Source: Myxococcales bacterium (GTDB lineage Bacteria > Myxococcota_A > Polyangia > Polyangiales > Houyiibacteriaceae). From it: a stretch of 64,000 nucleotides of DNA. Under the pieces are notes generated by a model. The model saw nothing but the letters and a program-made list of their open reading frames with translations, was not told the origin of the DNA and did not search any database. The stretch lies in the NCBI GenBank assembly GCA_024640845.1, contig JAHEEE010000001.1:106453-170452 (forward strand), written 5' to 3'. Below are positions 28,782 to 37,759 of the stretch, piece by piece. Every line of letters begins with the position of its first letter. The first letter of the stretch is position 1. The translations under genes were made by a program, and so were the position numbers.

Positions 28782-31213
28782 CAGTCGTTCTTCTCGCCGC
28801 CGCGGTCGCGGGTGCGCTCGCGCTCTCCGCCGCTCTCACGTTCACCGCCGCGGTCGCGGGTGCGCTCGCGCTCGCCACCACGATCACGGTCGCCGCCGCG
28901 ATCGCGATCCCGGTCGCGATCTCTACCGCGGTCACGGTCGCCATCGCGTCCGCCTGCCCGAGCGCCGCCGCGTCCGCCGCGGTCACGATCCCGGCCTCGA
29001 CCGCCGCCGCCCTCTCGGCGACCTCGGCCGCCGTCGCGTCCGCCGCGTCCACCGTCGCGTCCGCCGCGTCCACCGTCGCGACCTCGGCCGCCGCCTTCGC
29101 GACGCTCCTTGCGCTCCGGCTCCACGTACCCTTCAGGCTTTTCGAGGAGTTGCTTGCGCGAGAGACGAATGCGGCCCTCGCGGTCGATGTCGCTGATCAC
29201 CACCTCGACCTCGTCCCCGAGGTCCATGATGTCCGGAACCTTCTCGACGAAGTTCCAGTCCATGTCCGTGATGTGAAGGAGGCCGTCCTTGCCCGGAGCG
29301 ATTTCCAGGAACGCGCCATAGTTCTCGACGCGTCGAACGATGCCCTTGTACTTCGCACCGATCTCCGGCTCGATCGTGAGGCTCTCGATGATTTCGATGG
29401 CCTTCTTTAGCGCTTCGCCGTCCGGTGAAGCAATGCTGACCGTCCCGTCGTCGGAGATGTCGATCTTGGCGCCGGTCTGGTCGGTGATCGCCTTGATCAT
29501 CTTACCGCCCGGTCCGATGACCACGCGAATCTGATCTGGCTTGACCTTGAGCGTCGCGATGCGCGGCGCGTACTTCGAAAGCTCGGGCCGATGCGCGGGC
29601 ATCACCTCGTTCATTTTCTCGAGGATGTGCAGGCGGCCTGCGCGCGCCTGATCGAGCGCCTCGCTCATGATCTCCTGCGCAAGGCCTGCGATCTTGATGT
29701 CCATCTGGATGGCGGTGATGCCCTTGTCGGTGCCGCACACCTTGAAGTCCATGTCGCCGAGATGATCTTCATCACCAAGGATGTCGGTGAGGACCGCGTA
29801 TTTCTCGCCCTCCATGATGAGACCCATCGCGACACCGGCAACCGGCGCCTTGATCGGGACGCCGGCGTCCATCATCGCGAGGCTGCCGCCGCAGACGGTC
29901 GCCATCGAAGAGGAGCCGTTCGACTCGGTGATCTCCGACACGATACGCATCGTGTAGGGGAAGTCCTCGTGAGAGGGGAGCACTTTCGTAAGCGCGCGCT
30001 CGGCGAGGTTGCCGTGCCCGACCTCACGACGGCCGGGGCCGCGAAGGAACTTCGTCTCGCCAACCGAGTAGGGCGGGAAGTTGTAGTGAAGAATGAACGG
30101 CTTGTAGAACTCCTCGATGAGCCCGTCGATCTTCTGCTCGTCCTGGCGGGTGCCAAGCGTGGTCGAAACGATGCTCTGAGTCTCGCCGCGAGTAAAAAGC
30201 GAAGAACCGTGGACGCGCGGAAGAAGGCCCACCTCGATCGCGATGGGACGCACGGTCTTGTAGTCACGGCCGTCGACGCGGCGCTTGTCGTCGAGCACCT
30301 GGGCCCGCATCGTGTTGTATCGGAGGTCTTCGTAGGCGTCCTTGATGTTGCCTTCTTGATCCGGGAACTCGCCGGCCAGCTCGGCCACGACTTCCTTCTT
30401 GATCTCGCTGAAGCGATCGTAGCGGGGGTGCTTCTCCGCGATGTTGCACGCCTCGATGACCTTCGAAAGTGCGACGTCTTTCACGCGCGCATCGATTTTT
30501 TCGTCGCGTTTCGGCGGCTCGAAAGCCCACTTCTCCTTGCCCACGGCCTCGCGGAGCTTCTCGATCAGCTCGAGCACGCCCTGCACGGCCTCGTGACCGA
30601 ACTGGATGGCGGCGATCATGTCGCCCTCGCTCATCTCCTCGGCCTCGCCTTCCACCATGACGATCGCATCCTTCGACGCCGCAATGAGAAGGTCGCAATC
30701 GCTCTTCGACTGCTCTTCGTAGGTCGGGTTGGCGATCAGCTGACCGTCAACGCGCGCGACGCGCACGCCGGCGATCGGGCCTGCCCAGGGAATCGGGCTG
30801 ATGTGAATGGCAGCGGACGCACCGATCATCGCGAGGACGTCCGATGGGTTGATCGCGTCCGCGCTCATCACGGTGGCGATCACCTGCGTTTCGGCCATGT
30901 ACCCCTCGGGGAACAACGGGCGGCAGGGGCGGTCGATCAGACGCGAGGTCAGCACCTCGTTGTCCCGCAGCTTGCCTTCACGCTTGAAGAAGCCGCCGGG
31001 GATCTTGCCAGCAGCATACGTCTTTTCGACGTAGTCGACGGTCAGGGGGAAGAACGGTTGCCCGGGCCTCGCCTCTTTCGCGCCACACACCGTGACCAAG
31101 ACCATGGTCTCGCCACAGCTCACGAACACCGAGCCGGCTGCCTGCTTGGCAATCCGGCCCGTCTCGATGGTGATCTCTTTGTCACCAACTTTAACGGACT
31201 CTCTAATTATCAT
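28781..31213 (-). CDS. pnp: polynucleotide phosphorylase with long RGG/RD-rich C-terminal tail
   Basis: Two RNase PH domains, KH ([12 protein letters not shown]), S1 domain, then ~110-aa Arg/Gly/Asp tail. Confidence 0.95.
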   Translation of the reverse strand: MIIRESVKVGDKEITIETGRIAKQAAGSVFVSCGETMVLVTVCGAKEARPGQPFFPLTVDYVEKTYAAGKIPGGFFKREGKLRDNEVLTSRLIDRPCRPLFPEGYMAETQVIATVMSADAINPSDVLAMIGASAAIHISPIPWAGPIAGVRVARVDGQLIANPTYEEQSKSDCDLLIAASKDAIVMVEGEAEEMSEGDMIAAIQFGHEAVQGVLELIEKLREAVGKEKWAFEPPKRDEKIDARVKDVALSKVIEACNIAEKHPRYDRFSEIKKEVVAELAGEFPDQEGNIKDAYEDLRYNTMRAQVLDDKRRVDGRDYKTVRPIAIEVGLLPRVHGSSLFTRGETQSIVSTTLGTRQDEQKIDGLIEEFYKPFILHYNFPPYSVGETKFLRGPGRREVGHGNLAERALTKVLPSHEDFPYTMRIVSEITESNGSSSMATVCGGSLAMMDAGVPIKAPVAGVAMGLIMEGEKYAVLTDILGDEDHLGDMDFKVCGTDKGITAIQMDIKIAGLAQEIMSEALDQARAGRLHILEKMNEVMPAHRPELSKYAPRIATLKVKPDQIRVVIGPGGKMIKAITDQTGAKIDISDDGTVSIASPDGEALKKAIEIIESLTIEPEIGAKYKGIVRRVENYGAFLEIAPGKDGLLHITDMDWNFVEKVPDIMDLGDEVEVVISDIDREGRIRLSRKQLLEKPEGYVEPERKERREGGGRGRDGGRGGRDGGRGGRDGGRGRREGGGGRGRDRDRGGRGGARAGGRDGDRDRGRDRDRDRDRGGDRDRGGERERTRDRGGERESGGERERTRDRGGEKND

Positions 31214-31289
31214 CGCTCCACTTCGCTTCCTGCGCGGCACAACCGCGCATGCGGTTCGCGCTCACGGCGAGAGCGGTCTCGGTCCCCGG

Positions 31290-31323
31290 TTCGATGGTTT
31301 GAGCACGACCTCAAACCATCGAA
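31290..31323 (-). promoter_or_regulatory. 14-bp perfect hairpin in rpsO-pnp intercistronic region
   Basis: TTCGATGGTTTGAG-CACGAC-CTCAAACCATCGAA; no T tract on minus strand. Confidence 0.7.
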
Positions 31324-31394
31324 GCGAAGAGCGAACTCCGGACCCGACGTAGCGAGAACCAAGGTTCAACCGGGACAACGCCCGGGCGTTCAGC

Positions 31395-31664
31395 TTACTT
31401 CCGAATGCCAAGCTCTGAAATGATCTTGCGGTATCGCTCCACGTCCTTGCTGCGGACGTAATCGAGGAGGCGTCGTCGCTGGCTCACCAGCTTGAGCAGG
31501 CCTCGTCGGGAGTGATGATCCTTCTTATGCGTCTGGAAGTGCTCGGTCAGGTAGGTGATCCGCTCGCTCAGAATGGCGATCTGGACTTCGGGCGAACCCG
31601 TGTCCTTGTCGTGGTTGCGGAATTGACCGATCAGCTCGGACTTTCTATCGGCGGTCAGTGCCAT
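31395..31664 (-). CDS. rpsO: 30S ribosomal protein S15
   Basis: [48 protein letters not shown]. Confidence 0.97.
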   Translation of the reverse strand: MALTADRKSELIGQFRNHDKDTGSPEVQIAILSERITYLTEHFQTHKKDHHSRRGLLKLVSQRRRLLDYVRSKDVERYRKIISELGIRK

Positions 31665-31854
31665 TCGTTTCTCGCGCTAATTCTCTTGAAAACTATGATT
31701 TTTCTGTCTGAAGGGGCCGGAATATGCGCCGGGGTAAGGGGGGTGTCAAATGGCCAAATTGGGCTCCGTCTGACTGCCGTCAGTGGGAGTGGCAGCGTCG
31801 GAGAATCACACTCGATACCCTAGATCTGGCACGGTTCATGGTTACTTTCCGAAG

Positions 31855-32292
31855 ATGAGCAGTGCCTCCTCCATCGTCGTGTGCGCCAGTTGCCAGTCGC
31901 CGAACCGGATCCCCGACGCTCGGCTGGACGAACAGCCCAAGTGCGGCAAGTGCAAGCGGCCGCTCTTCACCGGGCATCCAATCGCCCTGACGGACCAGAG
32001 CTTCGACAGGCACCTCAGGAGGAGCGATCTCCCGCTCGTCGTGGACTTCTGGGCACCGTGGTGCGGGCCCTGCAAGATGATGGCGCCCTTCTTCGAAGCC
32101 GCAGCCGCGGAGCTCGAGCCCCAAGTCAGGTTTGCCAAGGTGAACACGGACGAAAGCCCGATACTGAGCCAACGCTACGGCATCAGTAGCATCCCCACGA
32201 CGGCCGTGTTCAAGGGCGGTCGTGAGGTCGCTCGGCAGCCCGGCGCGATGAACCTCCCCCAGTTGATGCAGTGGTTGAGGCCGCATCTGTAG
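31855..32292 (+). CDS. thioredoxin 2-like protein with N-terminal zinc ribbon
   Basis: CASCQSPNRIP...CGKCKRPLF then VDFWAPWCGPCKMMAPFFE. Confidence 0.9.
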   Translation: MSSASSIVVCASCQSPNRIPDARLDEQPKCGKCKRPLFTGHPIALTDQSFDRHLRRSDLPLVVDFWAPWCGPCKMMAPFFEAAAAELEPQVRFAKVNTDESPILSQRYGISSIPTTAVFKGGREVARQPGAMNLPQLMQWLRPHL

Positions 32293-32379
32293 TTCTCCGA
32301 ACTGGGAACGCTGTGGTCAGCTCACGCAACTGAAGATAGTTGTCCATATTGGCGACTCTCTGATACCCACTGCTGCGGA

Positions 32380-32400
32380 CACCACCTGAGGGAGGTGGTG
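32380..32400 (+). promoter_or_regulatory. 5'-UTR hairpin CACCACCT-gaggg-AGGTGGTG next to ribosome-binding site
   Basis: 8-bp perfect inverted repeat directly before CAGGAGG and the ATG at 32415. Confidence 0.4.
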
Positions 32401-32414
32401 CAGGAGGTTGGGCG

Positions 32415-32792
32415 ATGAAGAAGAGGCGGATTCTTTTGGCAGTCTTGTTCGGTGTGATGCTGGGCGTCACCGGTTGCGGCGACGACAACGGGGGTGACGG
32501 GGGCTCATCCGGCTCGGGCGGAAGCGCGGGCTCGGGGGGAACCGCAGGCACCGGTGGTGGCGGCGGCGACTTCTGCACCTCACTTTGTGCCGCGTGCGGA
32601 GGCGGTGAAGCCGACTGCCAGCAGGCCTGCGACTTCGGCTTCGGTCAGATTCCGGAGGGCATCTTGGAGAGTTGCCCCTCCGAGCTCGAGGCGTTGACCA
32701 ACTGCTATTCCGCCAACGGCTGCGACGGAACCGAATGCGACTCCCAGCTCGACACCTGGGCGACTTGCGTGACCGGGAACCTGATCAACTAA
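32415..32792 (+). CDS. small Cys-rich lipoprotein with Gly/Ser linker
   Basis: Lipobox VTGC, GGSSGSGGSAGSGGTAGTGGGGG linker, 10 Cys downstream of the linker. Confidence 0.7.
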   Translation: MKKRRILLAVLFGVMLGVTGCGDDNGGDGGSSGSGGSAGSGGTAGTGGGGGDFCTSLCAACGGGEADCQQACDFGFGQIPEGILESCPSELEALTNCYSANGCDGTECDSQLDTWATCVTGNLIN

Positions 32793-32801
32793 AGTGCAGA
32801 C

Positions 32802-33665
32802 CTAGTAGAGTTTGGCCCGGGAGGCGATCAGGTCGATCGCCTTCTTCGGGTCGCTCTCACCGGTCGCGCCCAGCAACACCACGACACGGTCGATGCCGAG
32901 CGCTTCGAACTCGGGCAGTGCGTCGGGTCGCGCGCCGATGCGCCAACTCGTCGTGATATCGAGCGAGTCGAACGAGCGGCCGGCTTCCTCGGCGAGCACC
33001 CGGAGCTCGGAGAGCTTTTCGCTCAGCAGCTGCTGCGAGTCGCTCGGGGCGTACCAGCCGTCGGCGACGTTGACGACGCGTTGGAGCGTCTTGCGCGTCG
33101 TGCCGCCCATCAAGATGGGCGGATGCGGCTTCTGCGCCGGCGTTGGGTAGCTCTTGAAGCCGCTCCACGAGAGGAACTCGCCCTCGTGCTCGACGACCTC
33201 ACCGCTCCACACCTTCTTCACGGCCGCTAGGTAGTCGTCGAAGCGGGCGCCACGCCGTTCGAAAGGAGTCCCCATCGCCTGGTACTCCTCGGCAAGCCAG
33301 CCGATGCCAAGCCCAAGCGTCAGTCGGCCGCCGCTCAGTACGTCGATCGATGCCGCTTGCTTGGCGAAGAGCAGTGGATTGGTTTGAGGGAAGATGTTGA
33401 CGCCGGTGCCCAATCGGATCGTCTTGGTCGCCGCGGCCACGTGCGACAACGCGATCAGCGGGTCGATGAACCAGCCTTCTGGTTGAATCGGCATCTTACC
33501 CGAGCGGTCGTATGGGTACTTCGAGTCGTAGTCGATAGGCACGATCACATGCTCGAAGGTCCAGACCGATTCGATGCCCGCGGCTTCCGCGTGCTGCGCG
33601 ACGTCGATCATGCGTTCGGCCGTCTTCGGGCCGCCGACGTTGATGGGGACGATGCCGATCTTCAT
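32802..33665 (-). CDS. LLM-class F420-dependent oxidoreductase-like protein
   Basis: ESVWTFEHVIVP; TKTIRLGTGVNIFPQTNPLLFAKQAASIDVLSGGRLTLGLGIGW. Confidence 0.85.
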   Translation of the reverse strand: MKIGIVPINVGGPKTAERMIDVAQHAEAAGIESVWTFEHVIVPIDYDSKYPYDRSGKMPIQPEGWFIDPLIALSHVAAATKTIRLGTGVNIFPQTNPLLFAKQAASIDVLSGGRLTLGLGIGWLAEEYQAMGTPFERRGARFDDYLAAVKKVWSGEVVEHEGEFLSWSGFKSYPTPAQKPHPPILMGGTTRKTLQRVVNVADGWYAPSDSQQLLSEKLSELRVLAEEAGRSFDSLDITTSWRIGARPDALPEFEALGIDRVVVLLGATGESDPKKAIDLIASRAKLY

Positions 33666-33708
33666 GGAGGCGTCATACCCTTTTTCAGCGTCAGCGTCAG
33701 TCTAGCTG

Positions 33709-33814
33709 GACCGCCCACCCGCCTCCACCGGGGAAGCCTCTCTCCGCGCCCCGCGCTTCGCTCGGTCTTGGCGGTGCATTCGCGCCGGGCTTCGCCCTTC
33801 GGGCTCGCGCTACC
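33709..33814 (-). repeat. dispersed GC-rich hairpin repeat, copy A (divergent)
   Basis: Shares ...GCGCCGGGCTTCGCCCTTCGGGCTCGCGCTACC with copies B-D. Confidence 0.7.
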
Positions 33815-34553
33815 GAAGCTGGATCCATGTCGCGCTTGCTGCGGCGCACAGGGTTCCCTCTGCGTCGTACACGGCGTTGCCGCAGAAGAGCTTGCGGCCC
33901 TCGCGGCCCTTCGCCCAGCCCATGACGATATAGCGCTCGCCCGCGTATATCGGCCTGTCCAGACGGTAGGTCATCCGTCCGAGCACCAGTGGTCCCTCGA
34001 GCCCGTAGCGATCGATCAGACCCCAAGCCCCCGGGCAGTCGAGCGCGGCGCAGATCAGCTCGGGCGAGATCTCAGCTCTGTCGGTGACGAACTCCGCGTC
34101 CGGGACCCACGAGCTCGCGACGATGCCTTTGTCGAGCGGGCCGGTGAAGAGGCACATGCCGTCACCACAGCAGCGGCCGGTGCCGCAGACGAAACAGTCC
34201 GGGAACGGGTGGGCCTGATAGCCTGCGAACGTCGCGCGCGCCTGCGCTGCTTGGGCGAAGCTAATCGGGTCGGGGACGTCGAGCTCGAGCTGGGCGCTGC
34301 GCGCGCTGGCGATTTCCGCATCGCCGTCCATCAGAGTGGCGAAGCCATCGTTGACGACGACCTGGATGTCCCGGTCGAGAGGGATCGGGCGTTTGAGGGT
34401 CACCTCGACCTCGGGGCCGAGGTGCTTGCCGAGCAGGGCTACGCTCCATCCCCCATTGCCGGAGCCCGGGGGTCCGTTGAACCGGTTCGGGACGCGAACG
34501 TCGTGGATGGTGGCTGGGGTTTCGAGAATCTTTGCGGCGTTGCTGTAGGGCAT
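33810..34553 (-). CDS. conserved hypothetical protein (thioesterase/hotdog-like)
   Basis: GPPGSGNGGWSVALLGKHLGPEVEVTLKRPIPLD...; stop codon falls at edge of repeat copy A. Confidence 0.55.
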   Translation of the reverse strand: MPYSNAAKILETPATIHDVRVPNRFNGPPGSGNGGWSVALLGKHLGPEVEVTLKRPIPLDRDIQVVVNDGFATLMDGDAEIASARSAQLELDVPDPISFAQAAQARATFAGYQAHPFPDCFVCGTGRCCGDGMCLFTGPLDKGIVASSWVPDAEFVTDRAEISPELICAALDCPGAWGLIDRYGLEGPLVLGRMTYRLDRPIYAGERYIVMGWAKGREGRKLFCGNAVYDAEGTLCAAASATWIQLR

Positions 34554-34622
34554 GTTGGCCTCCTTGATCCCCAACGTACGGAGGAGACCTGCGAAGGTCC
34601 TTGTGGAGCCCTTACCGAATCC

Positions 34623-36200
34623 TTAACTGTGTGCCCGGACGGAGAACAGCGCGATTTCACGGCCTTGTGCCGGCGCCGTGATGCCGGTTTCCGAGAATTC
34701 GAGATCGCTGCCGGGTACGAGGTCGACCAGCACGCGAGATGCCCAGGCCTGTCCCGGGGGCGCTTGCGCCGCGATCGCCTCGGCCACGTCGAACGCGGTG
34801 CCACTCGCCGCGGTGCCCCGTCGCACCACCTGCCCCGTGTGCACACCAAAGGACGCGCCACACGCCCTCGCGATCGCCGCGCCACATCGAAGCGCGCGGA
34901 TGGGGCCGTCGAAATACGCCTGCTGCTTCCCAGGCACGGCTTGGCCTCGAAAACGCCTCAGTTGATCGCGCCACGTATCTTCGTCCACCCCTTGGTCGGA
35001 GCGGCCAACCAGAACGGTGCTGAGGAACCTATCTTCATCGAGTTCGGGAGCCTGCTGCTCGAGGACCCACCTCGCAGCGTCCAAGATCTGATCTTGGTTG
35101 CGAAACAAGATCGTGTGATCGCTGCCGCGGACCTCGACATACCTCGCGTTCGGGATGTGGTCCGCCAGATACCGCCCGTTGCCTGGGTGAATCATCACGT
35201 CTTCGTCGGCTTGCAAGACGACAGTCGGCACTCGGATGGCCGGCAACAGAACGCGGAGGTCGATCTGCATGTTCATGTCGAGCAGGTCGAGCGCACCGCC
35301 TGGGCTCGTGCCCTCCTGCTCAGCGAACGCGATCCAATCGAGGAACTCGCTGTCCTCCCTCAGTTCGTCAGGCGCGATCGGACGGAGTGACGCTCCCTTG
35401 CCCCAGGCTCCTCGGATGTAGCCCTTGAGCCTGTCCATGTCTTCAAGCGCGTACCCGCATGGGTATTCCTGGGTCTTGGTCATGCGTGCGAATGCGCCGC
35501 AGAGAATGAGTCCTTGCACACGCTCCGGATATGTTGCCGCATAGAGCATGGCGAGCGCACCACCCTCCGAGTAGCCGACGATGACAGCCCTCTTCGAGCT
35601 GCACGCATCGAGCACCACGCGAAGGTCGTCCATGCGTTGCTCATGGGAGGGGAGATCTTTCACCCGATCGGAGAGCCCGGTTCCCCGCTTGTCGAAGGTG
35701 ATGACCCGTCCGACCTTGGCGAGCGCCTCCATCGCTGCGCGCGTGTCCGGGTGCTGGAACATCGCGCGCATCGGCATGATCCAACCGTTCACGACCACGA
35801 TGTCGGTGTCGCCCTCGCCGAGGGTCGTGTAGGCGATGTGCACGTCGCCGCTTTGCGCGTAGCGGGGGCGCAACGCGGCGCGCAGTGCTGGCTTCTTCTC
35901 TCTCTCGATGTCGCCCACGAACCGATAGCCCTGTCGCGGAAACGTCTGGATTAGGGCTGGGCCGCGTTCGCCGAGGGCGCTCCGCGCCAAGCTCACTGCT
36001 CGCTGAATCGAGCTTTCGGTGACGATCGTGTCAGGCCACAAGGTCTCCAGGAGCTCGCGCTTCGGCACGACCCGCTCATGGTTCTGGATGAGATAAAGCA
36101 GGAGGTCGAACACCTGCGGCTGTAGCGCTTGCGCACGGCCATCCACGCGAAGCTCGCGGCGGGCGGGATCCAGCTCGAACTGTCCGAAAACGAAAGTCAT
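34623..36200 (-). CDS. winged-helix (OmpR/CadC-type) - alpha/beta hydrolase - cyclase-like C-terminal fusion
   Basis: HTH FGQFELDPARRELRVDG...FPRQGYRFVGD; GYSEGGALA elbow; C-terminal FDGPIRALRCGAAIA...GVHTGQV. Confidence 0.8.
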   Translation of the reverse strand: MTFVFGQFELDPARRELRVDGRAQALQPQVFDLLLYLIQNHERVVPKRELLETLWPDTIVTESSIQRAVSLARSALGERGPALIQTFPRQGYRFVGDIEREKKPALRAALRPRYAQSGDVHIAYTTLGEGDTDIVVVNGWIMPMRAMFQHPDTRAAMEALAKVGRVITFDKRGTGLSDRVKDLPSHEQRMDDLRVVLDACSSKRAVIVGYSEGGALAMLYAATYPERVQGLILCGAFARMTKTQEYPCGYALEDMDRLKGYIRGAWGKGASLRPIAPDELREDSEFLDWIAFAEQEGTSPGGALDLLDMNMQIDLRVLLPAIRVPTVVLQADEDVMIHPGNGRYLADHIPNARYVEVRGSDHTILFRNQDQILDAARWVLEQQAPELDEDRFLSTVLVGRSDQGVDEDTWRDQLRRFRGQAVPGKQQAYFDGPIRALRCGAAIARACGASFGVHTGQVVRRGTAASGTAFDVAEAIAAQAPPGQAWASRVLVDLVPGSDLEFSETGITAPAQGREIALFSVRAHS

Positions 36201-36217
36201 GCCCGTGACCTTTTCGG

Positions 36218-36982
36218 CTATTCGGGGCGCGCGCGCGCTTCGAAGCGCGCAACGAGCGTGTTGTCGGCAAAGAGTAGGAGCCTGGAGCCGTGGATCTCGT
36301 ACCGGGTGGTCGCGTTCAGAGCGGTGAAGAGCGCCTGCTCCTGGTTCATGCCGTCAGGGCATGCCATCCGCGTCGCGCCCATGGCGCTGAACGTCAGCGA
36401 GTGACCGGTCGCTTCGTAGGATCCGAAGAACCGGTTGCATCCGCCGAAGCCAAATGCGCTAGCCTTCTTCGAGCTCAGCTCGAGGTAAGGCGCGTTGTCG
36501 TTCGCGTTCACCGTGATCGCCTTGCCGTTGAGCTCGACCAGGGCCCAATGCGTGTCTTCCAGTGTGATCGCGCTCATGCCTCCACATCTTTCCCCGGGCC
36601 ATGTGCGCACGAAGCGTTCGACGATCAAGTTGGTCTCGGTGCCTTTGGCGTCAACCTTGCGTCGAGGCTCCAACCGGCCCTCGACGGTGACGAGCAATGG
36701 CGCGCCCGGGGTGATCTCGGCCTTGCCATAGGCGCGCTCGAGCGCTGCGTTGTCGCCTTCCATCGCCACCGGCCACTGCTCGCGGGTGGCGCAGTCCAAG
36801 AACATGCCAGCGTCCGCCATGTATCTGAACATGCCTTGCATGCGAATCGTACCGGACGGTAGCGCGGCCTCCTTCTCATCGACAGCGGTCGCGCTGTCCT
36901 TGCCCTTCTTGCAGCCGCTCGCCGCTAGCAACGCAGCGAGCGCGCCCATCACAAACGCATGCGCGATCGTGGTCCCTCTCAT
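36218..36982 (-). CDS. META/HslJ-domain lipoprotein
   Basis: Lipobox AASGC; GGCNRFFGSYEATGHSLTFSAMGATRMACPDGMNQEQALFTAL. Confidence 0.8.
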   Translation of the reverse strand: MRGTTIAHAFVMGALAALLAASGCKKGKDSATAVDEKEAALPSGTIRMQGMFRYMADAGMFLDCATREQWPVAMEGDNAALERAYGKAEITPGAPLLVTVEGRLEPRRKVDAKGTETNLIVERFVRTWPGERCGGMSAITLEDTHWALVELNGKAITVNANDNAPYLELSSKKASAFGFGGCNRFFGSYEATGHSLTFSAMGATRMACPDGMNQEQALFTALNATTRYEIHGSRLLLFADNTLVARFEARARPE

Positions 36983-37030
36983 GCGAGTTGGTTTACCACT
37001 CGAGGGGGCGATCGCTAATGCTTTTCGCGC

Positions 37031-37759
37031 TCAGCCGGAAAACGGGATCCGTTCGCGAAGCTTCTTGGCGCGCTCTCGGGCCAGCGGCACCTTGGGCTCC
37101 TCGGGGTGGTCCATCCGAAGCTGAAACGTACCCGCACCGGTGGGCTCGATCGCACGGATACGGTCATAGCGAACGATGAAACCACGGTGCGATCGAAAAA
37201 AGGCTTCCGGGTCGAGCTCCTCCTCGAGGATCGCCAGCGTCTTATCGATGGCGAAGCGGTCCTCTTCCGTCACGGCCCACACGAGCTCGTCCTTCACCTC
37301 GAAGTAGACGACGTCGTCGAGCTCCAATACGACGTATGCGTCCTTTCGCCGAACGGCGATTCGGTCGAGCCGATCATGGCTGGTCGCGCTGCTTGCGGAC
37401 GTAGTCCGAATGCGCTCTACGGCTTGTCTAAGTCGCTCCAGCCTGACTGGCTTGAGGAGATAGTCGGCGACCCGTGCTTCGAAGGCGCGGAGCGCACCCT
37501 CGTCATGCGCCGAGACGATCACCACCCGGAGTTCGGGGTGATTTGCCATCAGCGTTTCGGCGAGCGCGACGCCATCCGGGCCGGGCATTCGGAGGTCGAG
37601 AAACGCGACATCTGGCTGCTCCTCGTCGCAAAGAGTCTGGGCCTCAGGAGCGTTGCGCGCCTCTCCAACGACCTCGATGTCCCGGCACTGGCCCAACATG
37701 AATCGGAGCTCGTCGCGAGCCAGCGGCTCGTCGTCCACTACGATCGCGCGGATGCTCAT
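37031..37759 (-). CDS. LytTR-family response regulator
   Basis: Receiver VDDEPLARDELRFML; LytTR FFRSHRGFIVRYDRIRAIEP. Confidence 0.9.
   Translation of the reverse strand: MSIRAIVVDDEPLARDELRFMLGQCRDIEVVGEARNAPEAQTLCDEEQPDVAFLDLRMPGPDGVALAETLMANHPELRVVIVSAHDEGALRAFEARVADYLLKPVRLERLRQAVERIRTTSASSATSHDRLDRIAVRRKDAYVVLELDDVVYFEVKDELVWAVTEEDRFAIDKTLAILEEELDPEAFFRSHRGFIVRYDRIRAIEPTGAGTFQLRMDHPEEPKVPLARERAKKLRERIPFSG

Noticed and set aside
28784-29112. Possible non-coding repeat array downstream of dut
   Set aside because: In frame with PNPase and encodes a continuous RGG/RD tail.
29591-31423. 610-aa plus-strand ORF opposite pnp/rpsO
   Set aside because: Antisense shadow ORF caused by high GC3; pnp on the minus strand has unambiguous domain matches.
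33357-35390. 677-aa plus-strand ORF
   Set aside because: Spans antisense to three recognisable minus-strand genes; composition is Arg/Asp/His-rich shadow coding.
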